Below are positions 26,952 to 37,439 of a stretch of DNA of 64,000 nucleotides, in pieces. The notes under the pieces are model-generated. The model was not told the DNA's origin and ran no database searches. It saw only the letters and a program-made list of their open reading frames with translations. The stretch comes from Notamacropus eugenii (lineage: Eukaryota > Chordata > Mammalia > Diprotodontia > Macropodidae): NCBI RefSeq assembly GCF_028372415.1, contig NC_092877.1, positions 211,722,116 to 211,786,115 on the forward strand, in the 5' to 3' direction. A program made the translations under genes and the position numbers. Each line of letters starts with the position of its first letter. Positions within the stretch are counted from its first letter, which is position 1.

Positions 26952-29928
26952 CCAACTTTATGCCCACAAATTCGATAATCTAAACGAGATGGATGAATAT
27001 TTTAAAAAATACAAATTGCCCAGATTAACAGAAGAGGAAGTTGAATACCTAAACAACCCCATCTCAGAAAAAGAAATTGAACAAGCCATCAATGAACTCC
27101 CTAGGAAAAAATCTCCAGGGCCAGATGGATTCACAAGTGAATTCTATCAAACATTTAAAGAACAGTTAATTCCAATACTACATACACTATTCTTGAAAAT
27201 TGGGGAAGAAGGAGTCCTCCCAAATTCTTTCTATGATACAAATATGGTTTTGATACCCAAACCAGGAAGAGACAAAACAGAGAAAGAAAATTATAGACCA
27301 ATTTCCCTAATGAATATAGATGCAAAAATTTTAAATAAGATTCTAGCAAAACGAATACAGCATCTTATCACGAGATTAATACATTATGATCAGGTAGGAT
27401 TCATACCAGGACTACAGGGCTGGTTCAATATTAGGAAAACTATTAGCATTATCGATCACATCAACAACAAAGCTAACAAAAACCACATGATTATCTCAAT
27501 AGATGCAGAAAAAGCTTTTGACAAAATACAACATCCATTCCTACTAAAAACATTGGAGAATGTAGGAATAAAGGGAACTTTCCATAAAATAATAAGCAGT
27601 ATCTATCTAAAACCTTCAGCAAGCATTATATGCAATGGGGATAAGCTAGATGCATTCCCAATAAGATCAGGGGTGAAACAAGGTTGTCCATTATCACCAC
27701 TATTATTCAATATGGTACTAGAAATGTTAGCTGTAGCAATTAGACAAGATAAAGATATCCAAGGAATTAAAATAGCCAAAGAAGAAACTAAGTCATCACT
27801 CTTTGCAGATGATATGATGATTTACCTAGAGAATCCCAGAGATTCAAGTAAAAAATTACTTGAATTAATAAACAACTTTGGTAAAGTTGCAGGTTACAAA
27901 ATAAACCCACACAAATCTTCTGCATTCCTATATATTAGCAACAAAGTCCAACAGCAAGAGATAGAAAGAGAAATCCCATTTAAAGTTAGGGTAGACAGTA
28001 TAAAATACTTAGGAGTCTACCTGCCAAAACAAACCCAGGGATTATATGAACACAATTACAAGACACTTTTTGCACAAATAAAGTCAGATTTAAGTAAGTG
28101 GAAAAACATTAGTTGCTCATGGGTAGGCCGTGCTAATATAATAAAAATGACAATTCTACCCAAATTAATATACTTATTTAGTGCCATACCAATTAAACTA
28201 TCAGACAGTTACTTTCTAGAGCTGGACAAAATAATATCAAAATTCATTTGGAAAAACAAAAGGTCCAGAATATCAAAGGGACTAATGAAAAGAAATGCTT
28301 GGGAAGGTGGCCTAGCGCTACCAGACCTCAAACTGTACTATAAAGCAGCAATTATCAAAACCACTTGGTATTGGCTAAGAAACAGAGAGGTAGACAAGTG
28401 GAATAGACTTGGCACTCAAGATGCAGTAGGCAAGGAATATAGCAACCTTCTGTTTGATAAACCCAAGGACCCCAGCTTCTGGGATAAGAACTCATTGTTT
28501 GACAAAAATTGCTGGGAAAACTGGATAACAGTGTGGCAGAAATTAGGCATAGACCCATACCTGACACCGTACACAAGAATAAAGTCCAAATGGGTACATG
28601 ATTTAGGTATAAAGATTGATACCATGAATAAACTGGAGAAGCAAGGAATAGTGTATTTATCAGATCTATGGAGAAGGGAAGAATTCTTTACTAAAGGAGA
28701 GATAGAATGCATTATGAAATGCAAAATGGATAACTTTGATTACATTAAACTGAGAAGTTTTTGCACAACCAAACCCAATGCAACCAAAATCCGGAGGGAG
28801 GTAGTAAATTGGGAAAGAATTTTTACAGCTAAGCTCGGGGATAAAGGCCTCATTTCTAGAATATATAGAGAACTGATCCAAATGTATAATCATACAAGTC
28901 ATTCCCCAATTGATAAATGGTCAAAGGATATGAACAGGCAATTTTCAGAGGAAGAGGTTAAGGCTATCTATAATCATATGAAAAAATGCTCTAAATCACT
29001 ATTGGTTAGAGAGATGCAAATCAAAACAACTCTGAGATACCACATCGCACCTATAAGATTGGCAAACATGACAGAACAAGAAAATGATAAATGCTGGAGA
29101 GGATGTGGGAAAGTTGGAACACTAATTCATTGTTGGTGGAGCTGCGAGCGCATCCAACCATTCTGGAGAGCAATTTGGAACTACGCCCAAAGGGCTACAA
29201 AAATGTACATACCCTTTGACCCAGCAATATCGCTACTAGGACTATATCCCCAAGAGATCATAAAAATGGGAAAGGGTCCCACTTGTACAAAAATATTTAT
29301 AGCAGCACTCTATGTAGTTGCCAAAAACTGGAAGTCAAGGGGATGTCCATCAATTGGGGAATGGCTGAATAAATTATGGTATATGAATGTAATGGAGTAC
29401 TATTGTGCCATAAGAAATGATGAACAAGAAGACTTCAGAGAGGCCTGGAAGGACTTATATGACCTGATGCTGAGTGAAAGGAGCAGAACCAGGAGAACTT
29501 TATGCACAGCAACAACCACAGTGTGTGAGAGTTTTTTCTGGTAGACTTAGATTTTTGTAATAACACAAGAACTTCTTACCAAAAAAAAAAAAAAAAATCC
29601 CAATGGAGGATCTCAAGGCAAAATGCCTGCCACACTCAGAGAGAGAAATATGGAAGTCACTCACATATTGTAGCAGATCATGTTTGTGTATGTGTATGTG
29701 TTTGTGTATCATGTTCTGATTTGTTATACGATTTCTTTCATTTATCTTAGTCTGACTACATAGCATGACTATAGTGAAAATATACTCAATAGGAAAGTAT
29801 ATGTAGAATCTATACAGAATTGTATGCAATCGTGGGGAGGGAGGGGGGTAGTGGGGAGTAGGTGGGGAGGGATAAAATCACAATTGTATGGCAGTGATTG
29901 TTAAACATTACAAAATAAAAAAAAAAAA
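26952..29928 (+). mobile_element. Young 5'-truncated L1 retrotransposon
   Basis: A sense L1 insertion of about 3 kb in a CARS2 intron. The 15-bp target-site duplication AAAGAATTGCCTGGC is perfect (26937-26951 and 29929-29943). The element lacks its 5' UTR, ORF1 and the endonuclease part of ORF2. It keeps the reverse transcriptase, the C-terminal region, the 3' UTR with a G-rich tract (29833-29871), AATAAA (29914-29919) and a poly(A) tail. An open reading frame over the whole ORF2 remnant and the perfect duplication point to a recent insertion. Confidence 0.95.
26989..29544 (+). CDS. L1 ORF2 fragment: reverse transcriptase and C-terminal domain
   Basis: This is 851 codons of L1 ORF2 without a stop, ending in TAG. 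The first ATG is arbitrary because the 5' part of the ORF is missing. Residue 172 is the first catalytic aspartate ([10 protein letters not shown]), [12 protein letters not shown] is a conserved RT block, and FADD (residues 272-275) carries the other two catalytic aspartates. A C-terminal CCHC cluster is intact (C702, C706, H714, C719 in [18 protein letters not shown]). The endonuclease domain is absent, so this copy alone could not retrotranspose in the usual way. It is a transposon remnant and not a host gene; expression would depend on CARS2 read-through. Confidence 0.93.
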   Translation: MDEYFKKYKLPRLTEEEVEYLNNPISEKEIEQAINELPRKKSPGPDGFTSEFYQTFKEQLIPILHTLFLKIGEEGVLPNSFYDTNMVLIPKPGRDKTEKENYRPISLMNIDAKILNKILAKRIQHLITRLIHYDQVGFIPGLQGWFNIRKTISIIDHINNKANKNHMIISIDAEKAFDKIQHPFLLKTLENVGIKGTFHKIISSIYLKPSASIICNGDKLDAFPIRSGVKQGCPLSPLLFNMVLEMLAVAIRQDKDIQGIKIAKEETKSSLFADDMMIYLENPRDSSKKLLELINNFGKVAGYKINPHKSSAFLYISNKVQQQEIEREIPFKVRVDSIKYLGVYLPKQTQGLYEHNYKTLFAQIKSDLSKWKNISCSWVGRANIIKMTILPKLIYLFSAIPIKLSDSYFLELDKIISKFIWKNKRSRISKGLMKRNAWEGGLALPDLKLYYKAAIIKTTWYWLRNREVDKWNRLGTQDAVGKEYSNLLFDKPKDPSFWDKNSLFDKNCWENWITVWQKLGIDPYLTPYTRIKSKWVHDLGIKIDTMNKLEKQGIVYLSDLWRREEFFTKGEIECIMKCKMDNFDYIKLRSFCTTKPNATKIRREVVNWERIFTAKLGDKGLISRIYRELIQMYNHTSHSPIDKWSKDMNRQFSEEEVKAIYNHMKKCSKSLLVREMQIKTTLRYHIAPIRLANMTEQENDKCWRGCGKVGTLIHCWWSCERIQPFWRAIWNYAQRATKMYIPFDPAISLLGLYPQEIIKMGKGPTCTKIFIAALYVVAKNWKSRGCPSIGEWLNKLWYMNVMEYYCAIRNDEQEDFREAWKDLYDLMLSERSRTRRTLCTATTTVCESFFW

Positions 29929-29943
29929 AAAGAATTGCCTGGC

Positions 29944-30030
29944 ATTGAGAGCTTAAGTAACTGGCCTAGGGTCACAGAGTAACATAAGTTAGGAATGAAT
30001 CCAAATCTTCCCAGCTCAGGCAAGCTAGAG
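29944..30030 (-). repeat. SINE scrap next to the young L1
   Basis: It has 'agtaactggcctagggtcac' followed by decayed sequence. The L1 target-site duplication directly abuts it. Confidence 0.5.
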
Positions 30031-30212
30031 GTAGAAACCCATTATCTTTAATTACCAGTAAAGGAGTGATTGTCTTTAAATCATGAAGTGCAGGGTGGGT
30101 TTTCAACTTTTCAGCGTTCCTGAACTGTTTACGTTTGGCATAGAGCCCAGATTTTCTCTTTTCACACTGAGATAAAGACTGAGTTATAAACATAATTTGT
30201 AATTTATAACAG

Positions 30213-30311
30213 GAAGCTAACTGCCCTAGATGTCCTGCTGTATATGGTGCCATAGTCTCCTTTATTGGAAGCTTTTTGGACACAGTTGGAATTTCTCTAT
30301 CAAGTAGACAG
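30213..30311 (+). CDS. CARS2: CARS2 coding exon (GAIVSFIGSF)
   Basis: A 99-nt exon of exactly 33 codons in phase 0, acceptor aacag, donor GTAAGT. It reads EANCPRCPAVYGAIVSFIGS then FLDTVGISLSSRQ. The AV-GAI-S-I--F--TVGISL pattern matches the corresponding helix of CARS2. Because it ends in phase 0, the next exon must begin at 35789 and not at the stronger-looking acceptor 10 nt further on. Confidence 0.93.
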
Positions 30312-30654
30312 GTAAGTCATACTCTCCAAAAAATCTTAACCATAGCAGTATTCTCTAACTGCAAGTCCAATAACCTGCCTTGCTAAAACTTTCACTTACT
30401 GAACATTTCTCATGTGACAGAAATGCGTCCTGAGTCAGCAAGAGAAAGCAGTAGTTTGAAATGTGGTAACTGCCTCTTGCCCACTGAGAGAAGTAAATCT
30501 ATGTAATAGTGTAATAGGCAGGAAAAGAGCTAATAAGAACTGGGGGTGAGGGGGGTGGAGTAGGATAGCATATTACAGAACAGGAATAAATTCACGGCTA
30601 ACAGTTGGTATGCTAGGAAGGTATGCTGGGAAGTTGGAGAGGGGCTGAGGAAAT

Positions 30655-30885
30655 AGGCAGTTATTAAGTTCCTATTATGTGCCCTTCTGGTGCTGTGCTA
30701 AATACTCACTTGAAGCAACAGGCCTGGGAGGCAGGTACTGTTATGAGCCCTACTTTACGTTTAAGGAAATAAGTGCTTGCCAAGGGTCACACAGCCTGTA
30801 AGTGTCCGGGGCCAAATTTGAATTCCAGTCTTCCTGACTCCAGGTCTAGTACTCCATACACTGTACCACCTAGCTCCCTCTTACA
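30655..30885 (-). repeat. L2-tailed MIR-type SINE, antisense
   Basis: It has 'ttattaagttcctattatgt', 'gccaagggtcacacagcctg' and a tRNA-type head 'tgtaccacctagctccctc'. Confidence 0.75.
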
Positions 30886-31599
30886 AATGTATCAAGAACC
30901 AAAGAAGAGATATGAAAAGCCACCTTCCCCCTCCTCCCTTTAGCTTTCCCTTTCCCTTTAGTGCTTCTCCCCTGCTCCCTGTTCTCTCCCCCTCTCCCCC
31001 TAGCCCCTGCCTACAGAGGTGGGGAGGTTCATGGCTGTGGAATATTGCATAGAACATCAGATTTTTATGTGATGTTGATTGGTTTTGCCAGTCTTCTGGG
31101 GTCCCTCCCTTTTATAAAAAAAGGAAGGGGGAAGGGGAAGAATGGAGGGAAATGTAGTTGATGTTAGAACAAAGGATATCAAGAAAAATCTGATTTTTTA
31201 AAAAAAAGTATATAGAAAGGATAGATTATGAAGGAAGAAAAACAGTAATGAATGAATTAGATTAAAGATGAATATTTGGCACTGATGCCCACTTGAAGAA
31301 CTGTTATCCACATTCATGTTTGTGTCTCTTCTTCATCTTGAGACATGTGACCTGAATATTTCTCTCATCTTGAATTTTCTAGTCTCATTCTCTATTGTCA
31401 TTTGCCTGTCACTTGGACCTTCACAGCCATGAAGCCTTTTCATGTGTGTGCTCTTTTTAAGGACAAACACACAAAGAAACCGGACTCAGAGGTCTAGAGC
31501 AGTAGTGAACCTGACCAGTGTGGTCCATTATTTAGCAGTGTTATTTGGAGCTGCTCAGAGACTTAGGTGCAAAGATGAGTTTCTTATCCTCAGAACATT

Positions 31600-33660
31600 C
31601 AGAAAAAATTTATTATGATTTTCCCCCCAATTGCATGTAAAAACAATTTTTAACATTTTCTTTTTAAAATTTTGAGTTCCAAATTCTCTCTCTCCCCTCC
31701 TCCTGAGATGGCAGGCGATTTGATATAGGTTACCCAAGCGCGATTATGCAAAACATTTCTATATCAGTCATTTTGTGAAAGAAAAAACAGACCCAAAAAA
31801 AGTGTGCTTCAGTTTGCATTCAGACTCCATCAGGTCTTTCTCTGGAGGCGGGTGGCATTTTTCATCAGAAGTCTTTGGGAATTGTCTTGGATTGTTGTAT
31901 CACCGATGGTTGGTCATCATAAAGTGTTGCTGCTGTTGTGGAGGGCATCCTCCTGATGGTGCTCATTTCACTTTGCATCAGGTCATGGAAGTCTTTACAG
32001 GTTTTTATGAGAGCATTCTGCTAGTCACTTGTAGGCATAGTAGTGTCCATTACAGTCATGTACACTTGTTCACCCATTCCCCGGTTGTTGGGCGTCCCCT
32101 CAATTTCCAATTCTTGGCCACCACAAGGAGTGCTACTATAAATATTTTTGTACATGTGGGACCCTTTCCCATTTCTATGATTTCTTTGGGATACAGCCCT
32201 AGAAGCGATATTGCTGGGTCGAAGGGTATGCACATTTTTGTAGCCCTTTGGGCATAGTTCCAAACCACTCTCCAGAATGGCTGGATCAGCTCACAGCTCC
32301 ACCAACAATGAATTAGTGCTCCGCCTCTCCCACATCTTCTCCAACATTTATCATCTTCCTGTTCTGTCATGTTAGCCAATCTGATAGGTGTGATGTGGTA
32401 CTTTAGAGTTGTTTTGATTTGCATCTCTCTAATCAATAGTGGTTTAGAGCATTTTTCCATATGACTATAGATATCTTTAATTTCTTCCTCTGAAAACTGC
32501 GTGTTCATATCCTTTGACCATTTATCAATTGGGGAATGACTTGTATTTTTCTACATTTGTCTCAGTTCTCTATATATTTTAGGATAATTTCTTGAAAGAT
32601 GTTGTCCAGCCCTTTTTTTTAAATTATGGCTTTCAGGCAGTCCAGTAATAAATTCTCTCTCCTGGATCTGTTTTCCAGGTCATTTGTTTTTCCAGTGAAG
32701 CTTTTTACATTCTCTTCTATTTTTTCATTCTTTTGATTCTGTTTGATTGATTCTTGATACCTCATAGAGTCATAAGCTTCCATTTGTCCAATTCTGATTT
32801 TTAAGGAATTACTTTCTTCAGTTAGTGTTGTATCTCCTTTCCCATTTGGCCAATTCTACTTTTTTTAGGAATTGTTTTCTTCAGTGAATTTTTGGCTTCT
32901 TTTACCAAGCTGTTGACGGTTTTTCATAATTCTTTTGCAACTCTCATTTCTTCTCCCAGTTTTTCTTCTACCTCTCTTATTTGAGTTTTAAAATCCTTTT
33001 TGAGCTCTTCCAGGAGGACTTTTTGGGCGTGAGATCAATTCATATTTCTCTTTGAGGCTTCGCATGTAGGTGTTTCAACATTGCTGTCCTCTTCTGAGTT
33101 TGTGTTTTGATCTTCCCTGTGACCATAGTAGCTTTCTATTATCAGGGCTTTTTTTGTTTGGATGTTTTTTTCTCATTTTCCAATTTATTTCATGACTTAA
33201 AAGTTGAGCTCTGCTCCTGGGTCACAGGGAACATTGTCCCAAGCTTCTTGTGCTGGAGGTCAGGGATTTGGTCACTGGCTTGCTGTTCCAGGACCTCCAG
33301 AGCTGGTGGTTTGCCCATTGTGCTGGGGTTGCCCAGCCTACTTGTACCTGTTGCATAGGGGTTGGGGGCTGGCAGTTCATCTGTTGCACTGGGACTAAAG
33401 GCCTCACAGCTGGCCTCCTGTATGCCTCCAACCTGCTGAGCTGGACACTGCCTGCACTGAGCTGCACTCCCTCTTTACCCAAGTGAGACAAACCGTTCCT
33501 GAAGTCCTCTAAGTTACCTGAGGCTGGAAAATTGTTTGACCCTGACCTTTTGTGAGTTTTGTCACTCCAGAATTTGTTTTGAGGCCTGATTTAAAGTTGT
33601 TTGGAGGGAAACTGAGGAGAGCTCATTCACCTTCCTGCCTTTTCTCCATCATCTTTGCTC
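31600..33660 (-). mobile_element. L1 with internal deletion (both ends, no RT core)
   Basis: Read on the - strand, 33660-33110 resembles an L1 5' region (GGAAGCAGAGCAAAGATGAT start, charged and G-rich). 33100-32615 encodes a broken ORF1-like coiled coil (LEELKKDFKTQIREVEEKLG). At about 32600 the sequence jumps to the ORF2 C-terminus (open 32508-32056, with [20 protein letters not shown]) and then the 3' UTR. The ORF1 RNA-binding part, the endonuclease and the reverse transcriptase are all missing. Confidence 0.7.
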
Positions 33661-34261
33661 TGCTTCCATTAATATATTTTTTAAAAGCATACCAGAATTT
33701 ATACTCATTCATTCAATAGAGAAACTAAACTGATAAAATATAAACCTTTCTGGCAGGTGTTGTGGGGGATACAGAAATCAGGAAGGAATCATTCCTTTTT
33801 TCAGGGAGTGTTTGACTTGTTGTAGGACATTATACAAAAAAGTTTTGTTTCTTTTTTCTCAGAATGAGTCTGTCTTTTACTCTGAACACAAAGACTGATT
33901 CTGCCAGAGTGGTGACCCAAGTTGCCTTTACTCTCGTCTAACTAGTGCTCTTCCAACTCTCCCACCCTACCCCCACCCCTTCCACTCCCTCAGTTCTTTA
34001 AACACTGCTTACGTTCTGCAGATTTTGAAGCCTGCATTTGAGTGTCCAGAAGATCCCTGTTGGGTTTTTTGGGGCATTTCCATCTCAGGATGAAATCGTG
34101 GAAGGGCAGGGGCACTCCCATGCTGTTTCCTCTCCTTTTCAGAAGTAGCTAATTAGCCTTTTCCCCACTGCTCAGGACTGATCTGGCTCTTTCACTTTTG
34201 TCTCTGTAACAAAACCGTTTTCAAATCAAGGAATGATTAATTGTTTAATAGATTAATTATA

Positions 34262-34400
34262 GCGCTTTAGGCTCTGGCGCACTTTCCCCTTGCATCAGTC
34301 ATGTGAGGTAGGAAATGCTGACATTCTTTTGCTTCTCATCTTATGTGTCAGGATGCTGAGATTCCAGAAGGCCTGATGACTTCCATGACATCACTGGAAT
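34262..34400 (-). repeat. Decayed MIR-like SINE
   Basis: It has 'cgctttaggctctggcgcac' and 'gtcatgtgaggtagg', with the rest strongly diverged. Confidence 0.45.
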
Positions 34401-34689
34401 ACTTGCCTTTTGTGAGTCCTTAATGTAGCATGACTGACAAAAATTTAGTGTGATCTTAGGCTGCAGGAGAAGAAAAGCAGCATCCAGCGTGAGCTAGGAG
34501 GGGATAGTCCTCCCGGGCTCCGTTAGACCATGCTTGTGTTCACATCTGAGCGTCGCTGCAGGAGGCACATTGATAAGCTAGAGTGCTCTGCGGAGATCAC
34601 CAGGCTGGTGTTAGGACTGGGTACTGTACCTTGTGAGCATCGAGATGGTTAGCTGGAGGAGTTACCAGGCTTGGGAAGCACTGGTTTAC

Positions 34690-35450
34690 CCTTTGTCGTT
34701 TGTCACAGCACAGTTAATGTTCCATTACAGTCATGGACCACAGTTAGGTTAGCCATTTGCTGATTGATGGACATCTACTTTGTGTCTAGTTCTTTGCACT
34801 CTAATCATTTCTAAAGGAGAGGTATTGCAAGCTTTCTCGTCAAAATGGGCATGAAGCAAGGATGTCTACTGTCATGGTTATTAGTTGATGTAATATTAGC
34901 AATACTAATCATATCCATAAAGACAAAGAAATTAAAGAGGTGTTCATTGGCCAAAAGGAGGCAGAATTATTTCTGTATCTCAACAATGAATTTTCCCATT
35001 TTTTTGCCATCTTTGTTAATGATCAGTGAGAAGTACTTACCTCAGTGTTGTTCCAAATTGTATTTCTCTGATTTTTTTGTGATTTTGAACATTTTTTTCA
35101 GTTGGGTATTGACGACTTTAAATTTCTTTTGAAAGTTCTTTTGTTCATAATTTTGAGCGCTTAATTAGATTCAGTATTCAAATCTGTATTTGTCAATTCC
35201 ATTTAGAGTTTATCTGCAGACTTTTTGTCAGTTATTTAGTATGGTTTTGATCACAATTTTTGTCCAGGTTTTAGCTTCATCGATTTCTAATTTTTTCTGT
35301 TATGGAAATTTTATGTGATTGAGATGGTCTGTTTTGTCTTTTATATCTTTTCTGTCCTCTACTGGTCATTGTGAATTTTTCCCTTATCTATGACTCTGAA
35401 AACTAAAAACTTTAATTTATAACCTTTGCTCGTCTTGATATTTTTATTTT
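34690..35450. mobile_element. Mixed old L1 fragments
   Basis: An antisense scrap (34690-34800), then a short sense piece (34841-34990) whose translation GMKQGCLLSWLLVDVILAIL is a decayed RT block, then T-rich antisense L1-like sequence to about 35450. This is either a nested or a rearranged insertion. Confidence 0.55.
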
Positions 35451-35788
35451 GGTTGCTAGTTTGAGAGTTTAGTTTTGTCAAGTGTGGAACGAGGACAAAA
35501 AAAATTTACGGGGAGTTGAAAGCTAGTAGATGCTTGATGGCTGGACAAAATATTTATAAATAGCTTTTGCTGCAGTTTTGTTGTTCTTGCTGTCTGAAAT
35601 ACCAGTGCTCTATAATCAAGCACGTTCTTTATATAAATCCAGACCAAAAAAAAAAATGCTTACTGTTGAACTAGTCATTGCATCAACTTTATTGAACCAA
35701 ATCAAGAAAATTACTGTTTCTGTGAGCTGTTTATCAAAACCCAGACGTAGCTGTGTTTTTTTTGTAATGAAATTTTGTCTGTGTTTAG

Positions 35789-36040
35789 TTTATTTCAGAA
35801 AATAGGAGCTCGGCTACTCTGCATAGTGTGGTTGATGAGCTAGTGCAGTTTCGTTCCAAGGTCCGTCAGTACTCCCTGGCTGTACCAAAAGGCACAGACG
35901 CTGCCACATCTGACCTGTCCAAAGAAGCCAAGAAGCTACAGAGGGAGAAAAGGCAACAGCTGCTATTAGAAAGGGAACCGCTGCTCCACGCTTGTGATAA
36001 CCTCCGGCAGAACCTTGCTGCTTATGGCATCAATATTAAG
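35789..36040 (+). CDS. CARS2: CARS2 coding exon (VVDELVQFR, C-terminal helices)
   Basis: A 252-nt exon of 84 codons in phase 0 at both ends; donor GTTAGT. It reads FISENRSSATLHSVVDELVQ and ends ACDNLRQNLAAYGINIK. It covers C-terminal helices that in this family contact the tRNA. The start is chosen at acceptor gtgtttag because only this one keeps the frame from the preceding exon and restores residues (FIS) equivalent to YVS in human CARS2. A second AG at 35797-35798, with a more typical tttatttcag context, would frameshift the message. Residues at 35909-35959 form a charged, lysine-rich linker that seems longer than in human, judged from memory. Confidence 0.92.
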
Positions 36041-36687
36041 GTTAGTCAAACATCTTATGCTTTGTGTAAAATATGCTTCAGAATTTTCTGAAAGGGGAGG
36101 TGGGAAAATGCCTGTTTTTTTGGAGATATGCCAGAAGGAATAGATTTTTAAGTTCCTTATATTGAGATTGGAGGTGTTGCTATCATGTATGTTAAATTCT
36201 GTGGGTTAGCTGGAGAGAAGAAATAGGTGCATTTTATTTGACAGTTCCTTAAAAGGAATATTTGAGTGGTTGTCTCTATGTAGCTTACAAGCTACTTTTC
36301 TTTAAGGAGTCCCTGAGGCTGAAAGGCACCAAAGTTCTCACCAGGAAAAATGATAAAGGCTCATAAGGTCCTTCTGGATTTTTTTTTTAAAATTTTATTG
36401 AAAATCTTGCCATTAAGAATGCTTATGTTTTTTTTCCTTTTGGTCTGTTTCTTTTTTTACAACTGTGACTAATATGACAATATGTCTTACAGGATTGTGT
36501 ATATATAACCTATATCAAATTGCTTATCATTTTAAGAAGGGCGAGAGGAAGAAGAAAAATTTGGAACTCAAAATTTTGCAAAAATGAATGTTAATATTAA
36601 AAATAAAATATTATTTTAAGAAAAGAGTGCTTATGTGAAAAAGATAGCTTTTTAAAGGCAATTTTCTTTTAAAATTTTGATTTATAG
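36041..36687 (+). other. CARS2: CARS2 last intron
   Basis: A short intron. Its second half (about 36418-36620) is a sense L1-type 3' end. The first 370 bases show nothing that I can name. Confidence 0.8.
36418..36620 (+). mobile_element. L1 3' end in the last CARS2 intron
   Basis: It has the typical order: T-rich segment, ACTAATATGACAATATG, 'aacctatatcaaattgctt', 'aaatttggaactcaaaattt' and an A-rich end. Confidence 0.7.
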
Positions 36688-36756
36688 GATAGAAGCAATA
36701 TTTCTACATGGGAATTGCTGGAACCAGGAACAGAGGAGCAAAAAACTGGGAATTGA
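36688..36756 (+). CDS. CARS2: CARS2 last coding exon and stop
   Basis: The coding part of the terminal exon, acceptor gatttatag, phase 0. It reads DRSNISTWELLEPGTEEQKT then GN and TGA (36754-36756). The DRS--STWELL core followed by a short charged tail matches the C-terminus of CARS2. With the other exons it gives a continuous frame of 270 residues. Confidence 0.92.
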   Translation, partial: DRSNISTWELLEPGTEEQKTGN

Positions 36757-36880
36757 AATGGATTTAATGAATGTGTTCTTTCATGGACATATAATTCAAG
36801 GTTTACTATTGGAAGAGTAAAACTTTACATTAAAGTTTTCCTTTCTGCTGTTAAATCAACATTAAAACTAAATTTTAAAC
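36757..36880 (+). promoter_or_regulatory. CARS2: CARS2 3' UTR with ATTAAA poly(A) signals
   Basis: Two ATTAAA hexamers (36829-36834 and 36861-36866) follow the stop by 75-110 nt. A GT/T-rich stretch follows from about 36889, as expected downstream of a cleavage site. There is no nearby AATAAA. The cleavage position is an inference. Confidence 0.55.
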
Positions 36881-37134
36881 TGGTAGAAGTTGTTTTGTTT
36901 CTGTTAATGTTTGTTTCTATTAATTAATATGCTTAAGAGATTTTCACTTTTGTTAGCTGTATAATACCGTTTATAATGACTGACTTAGTTGCATTGTAGG
37001 TAGAATGTTGAGCTTAGTTAAAGAAGGAGGACTATGCCTGTGATTTTGTTGGTTAAAAAGAACTCTTGAGTGATAGAACTTCCTGTAACAATGTAGGTCA
37101 GACAGCATATTCTCTGTTTGAGAATTGCTTAGAA

Positions 37135-37290
37135 TACCAAGAGGTTTCATGACTCACCCAGAGGACATAGCCAGTACGTATCACTGGCAAGATTTGAAGT
37201 CGAGTCTTCTAGTCAAGTATCACTGGCAAGATCTGAACTCGAGTCTTCTAGTCGAGGCCAGTTTTCTGTCTGCTATGCCACACTCCCCTT
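37135..37290 (-). repeat. SINE scrap containing a 39-bp tandem duplication
   Basis: Antisense SINE-like sequence ('ctgtctgctatgccacactc' at the right). A 39-bp unit beginning GTATCACTGGCAAGAT occurs twice head to tail (37178-37216 and 37217-37255) with three differences. Confidence 0.6.
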
Positions 37291-37439
37291 CAAGTTGGTT
37301 TAAAAAAAACCAAATCATAAAGCAGTATTAAACACAAGCACCTGAGAGCCCAAAGATTATAGGACATGAGGATAGGCTGGGGAGGCGGGCCAGTGTTTTC
37401 AGTTAGGGAGTGCTTTAAGGGTGATTAAGACAGAACATA

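Larger units (their letters stand above)
23816..30212 (+). other. CARS2: CARS2 intron with a young L1
   Basis: An intron of 6.4 kb. Named contents are SINEs (24455-24580, 25755-26010, 26620-26850, 29944-30030) and the 5'-truncated sense L1 at 26952-29928. I see no gene or named repeat in 23816-24454, 24581-25754 and 26011-26619. Confidence 0.8.
30312..35788 (+). other. CARS2: CARS2 intron, 5.5 kb
   Basis: Contents are a SINE (30655-30885), an L1 deletion derivative on the - strand (31600-33660), a decayed SINE (34262-34400) and mixed old L1 scraps (34690-35450). The pyrimidine-rich stretch at 30920-31010 and the rest of 30886-31599 and 33661-34261 show nothing that I can name. Confidence 0.75.

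Noticed and set aside
26989..29544. The 851-codon ORF as a host gene
   Set aside because: It has L1 RT motifs, a target-site duplication and a poly(A) tail, so it is a truncated retrotransposon.
35799..36040. CARS2 exon start at the stronger-looking acceptor 35797-35798
   Set aside because: It would break the frame with the phase-0 exon at 30213-30311. The AG at 35787-35788 restores a full match to the family.
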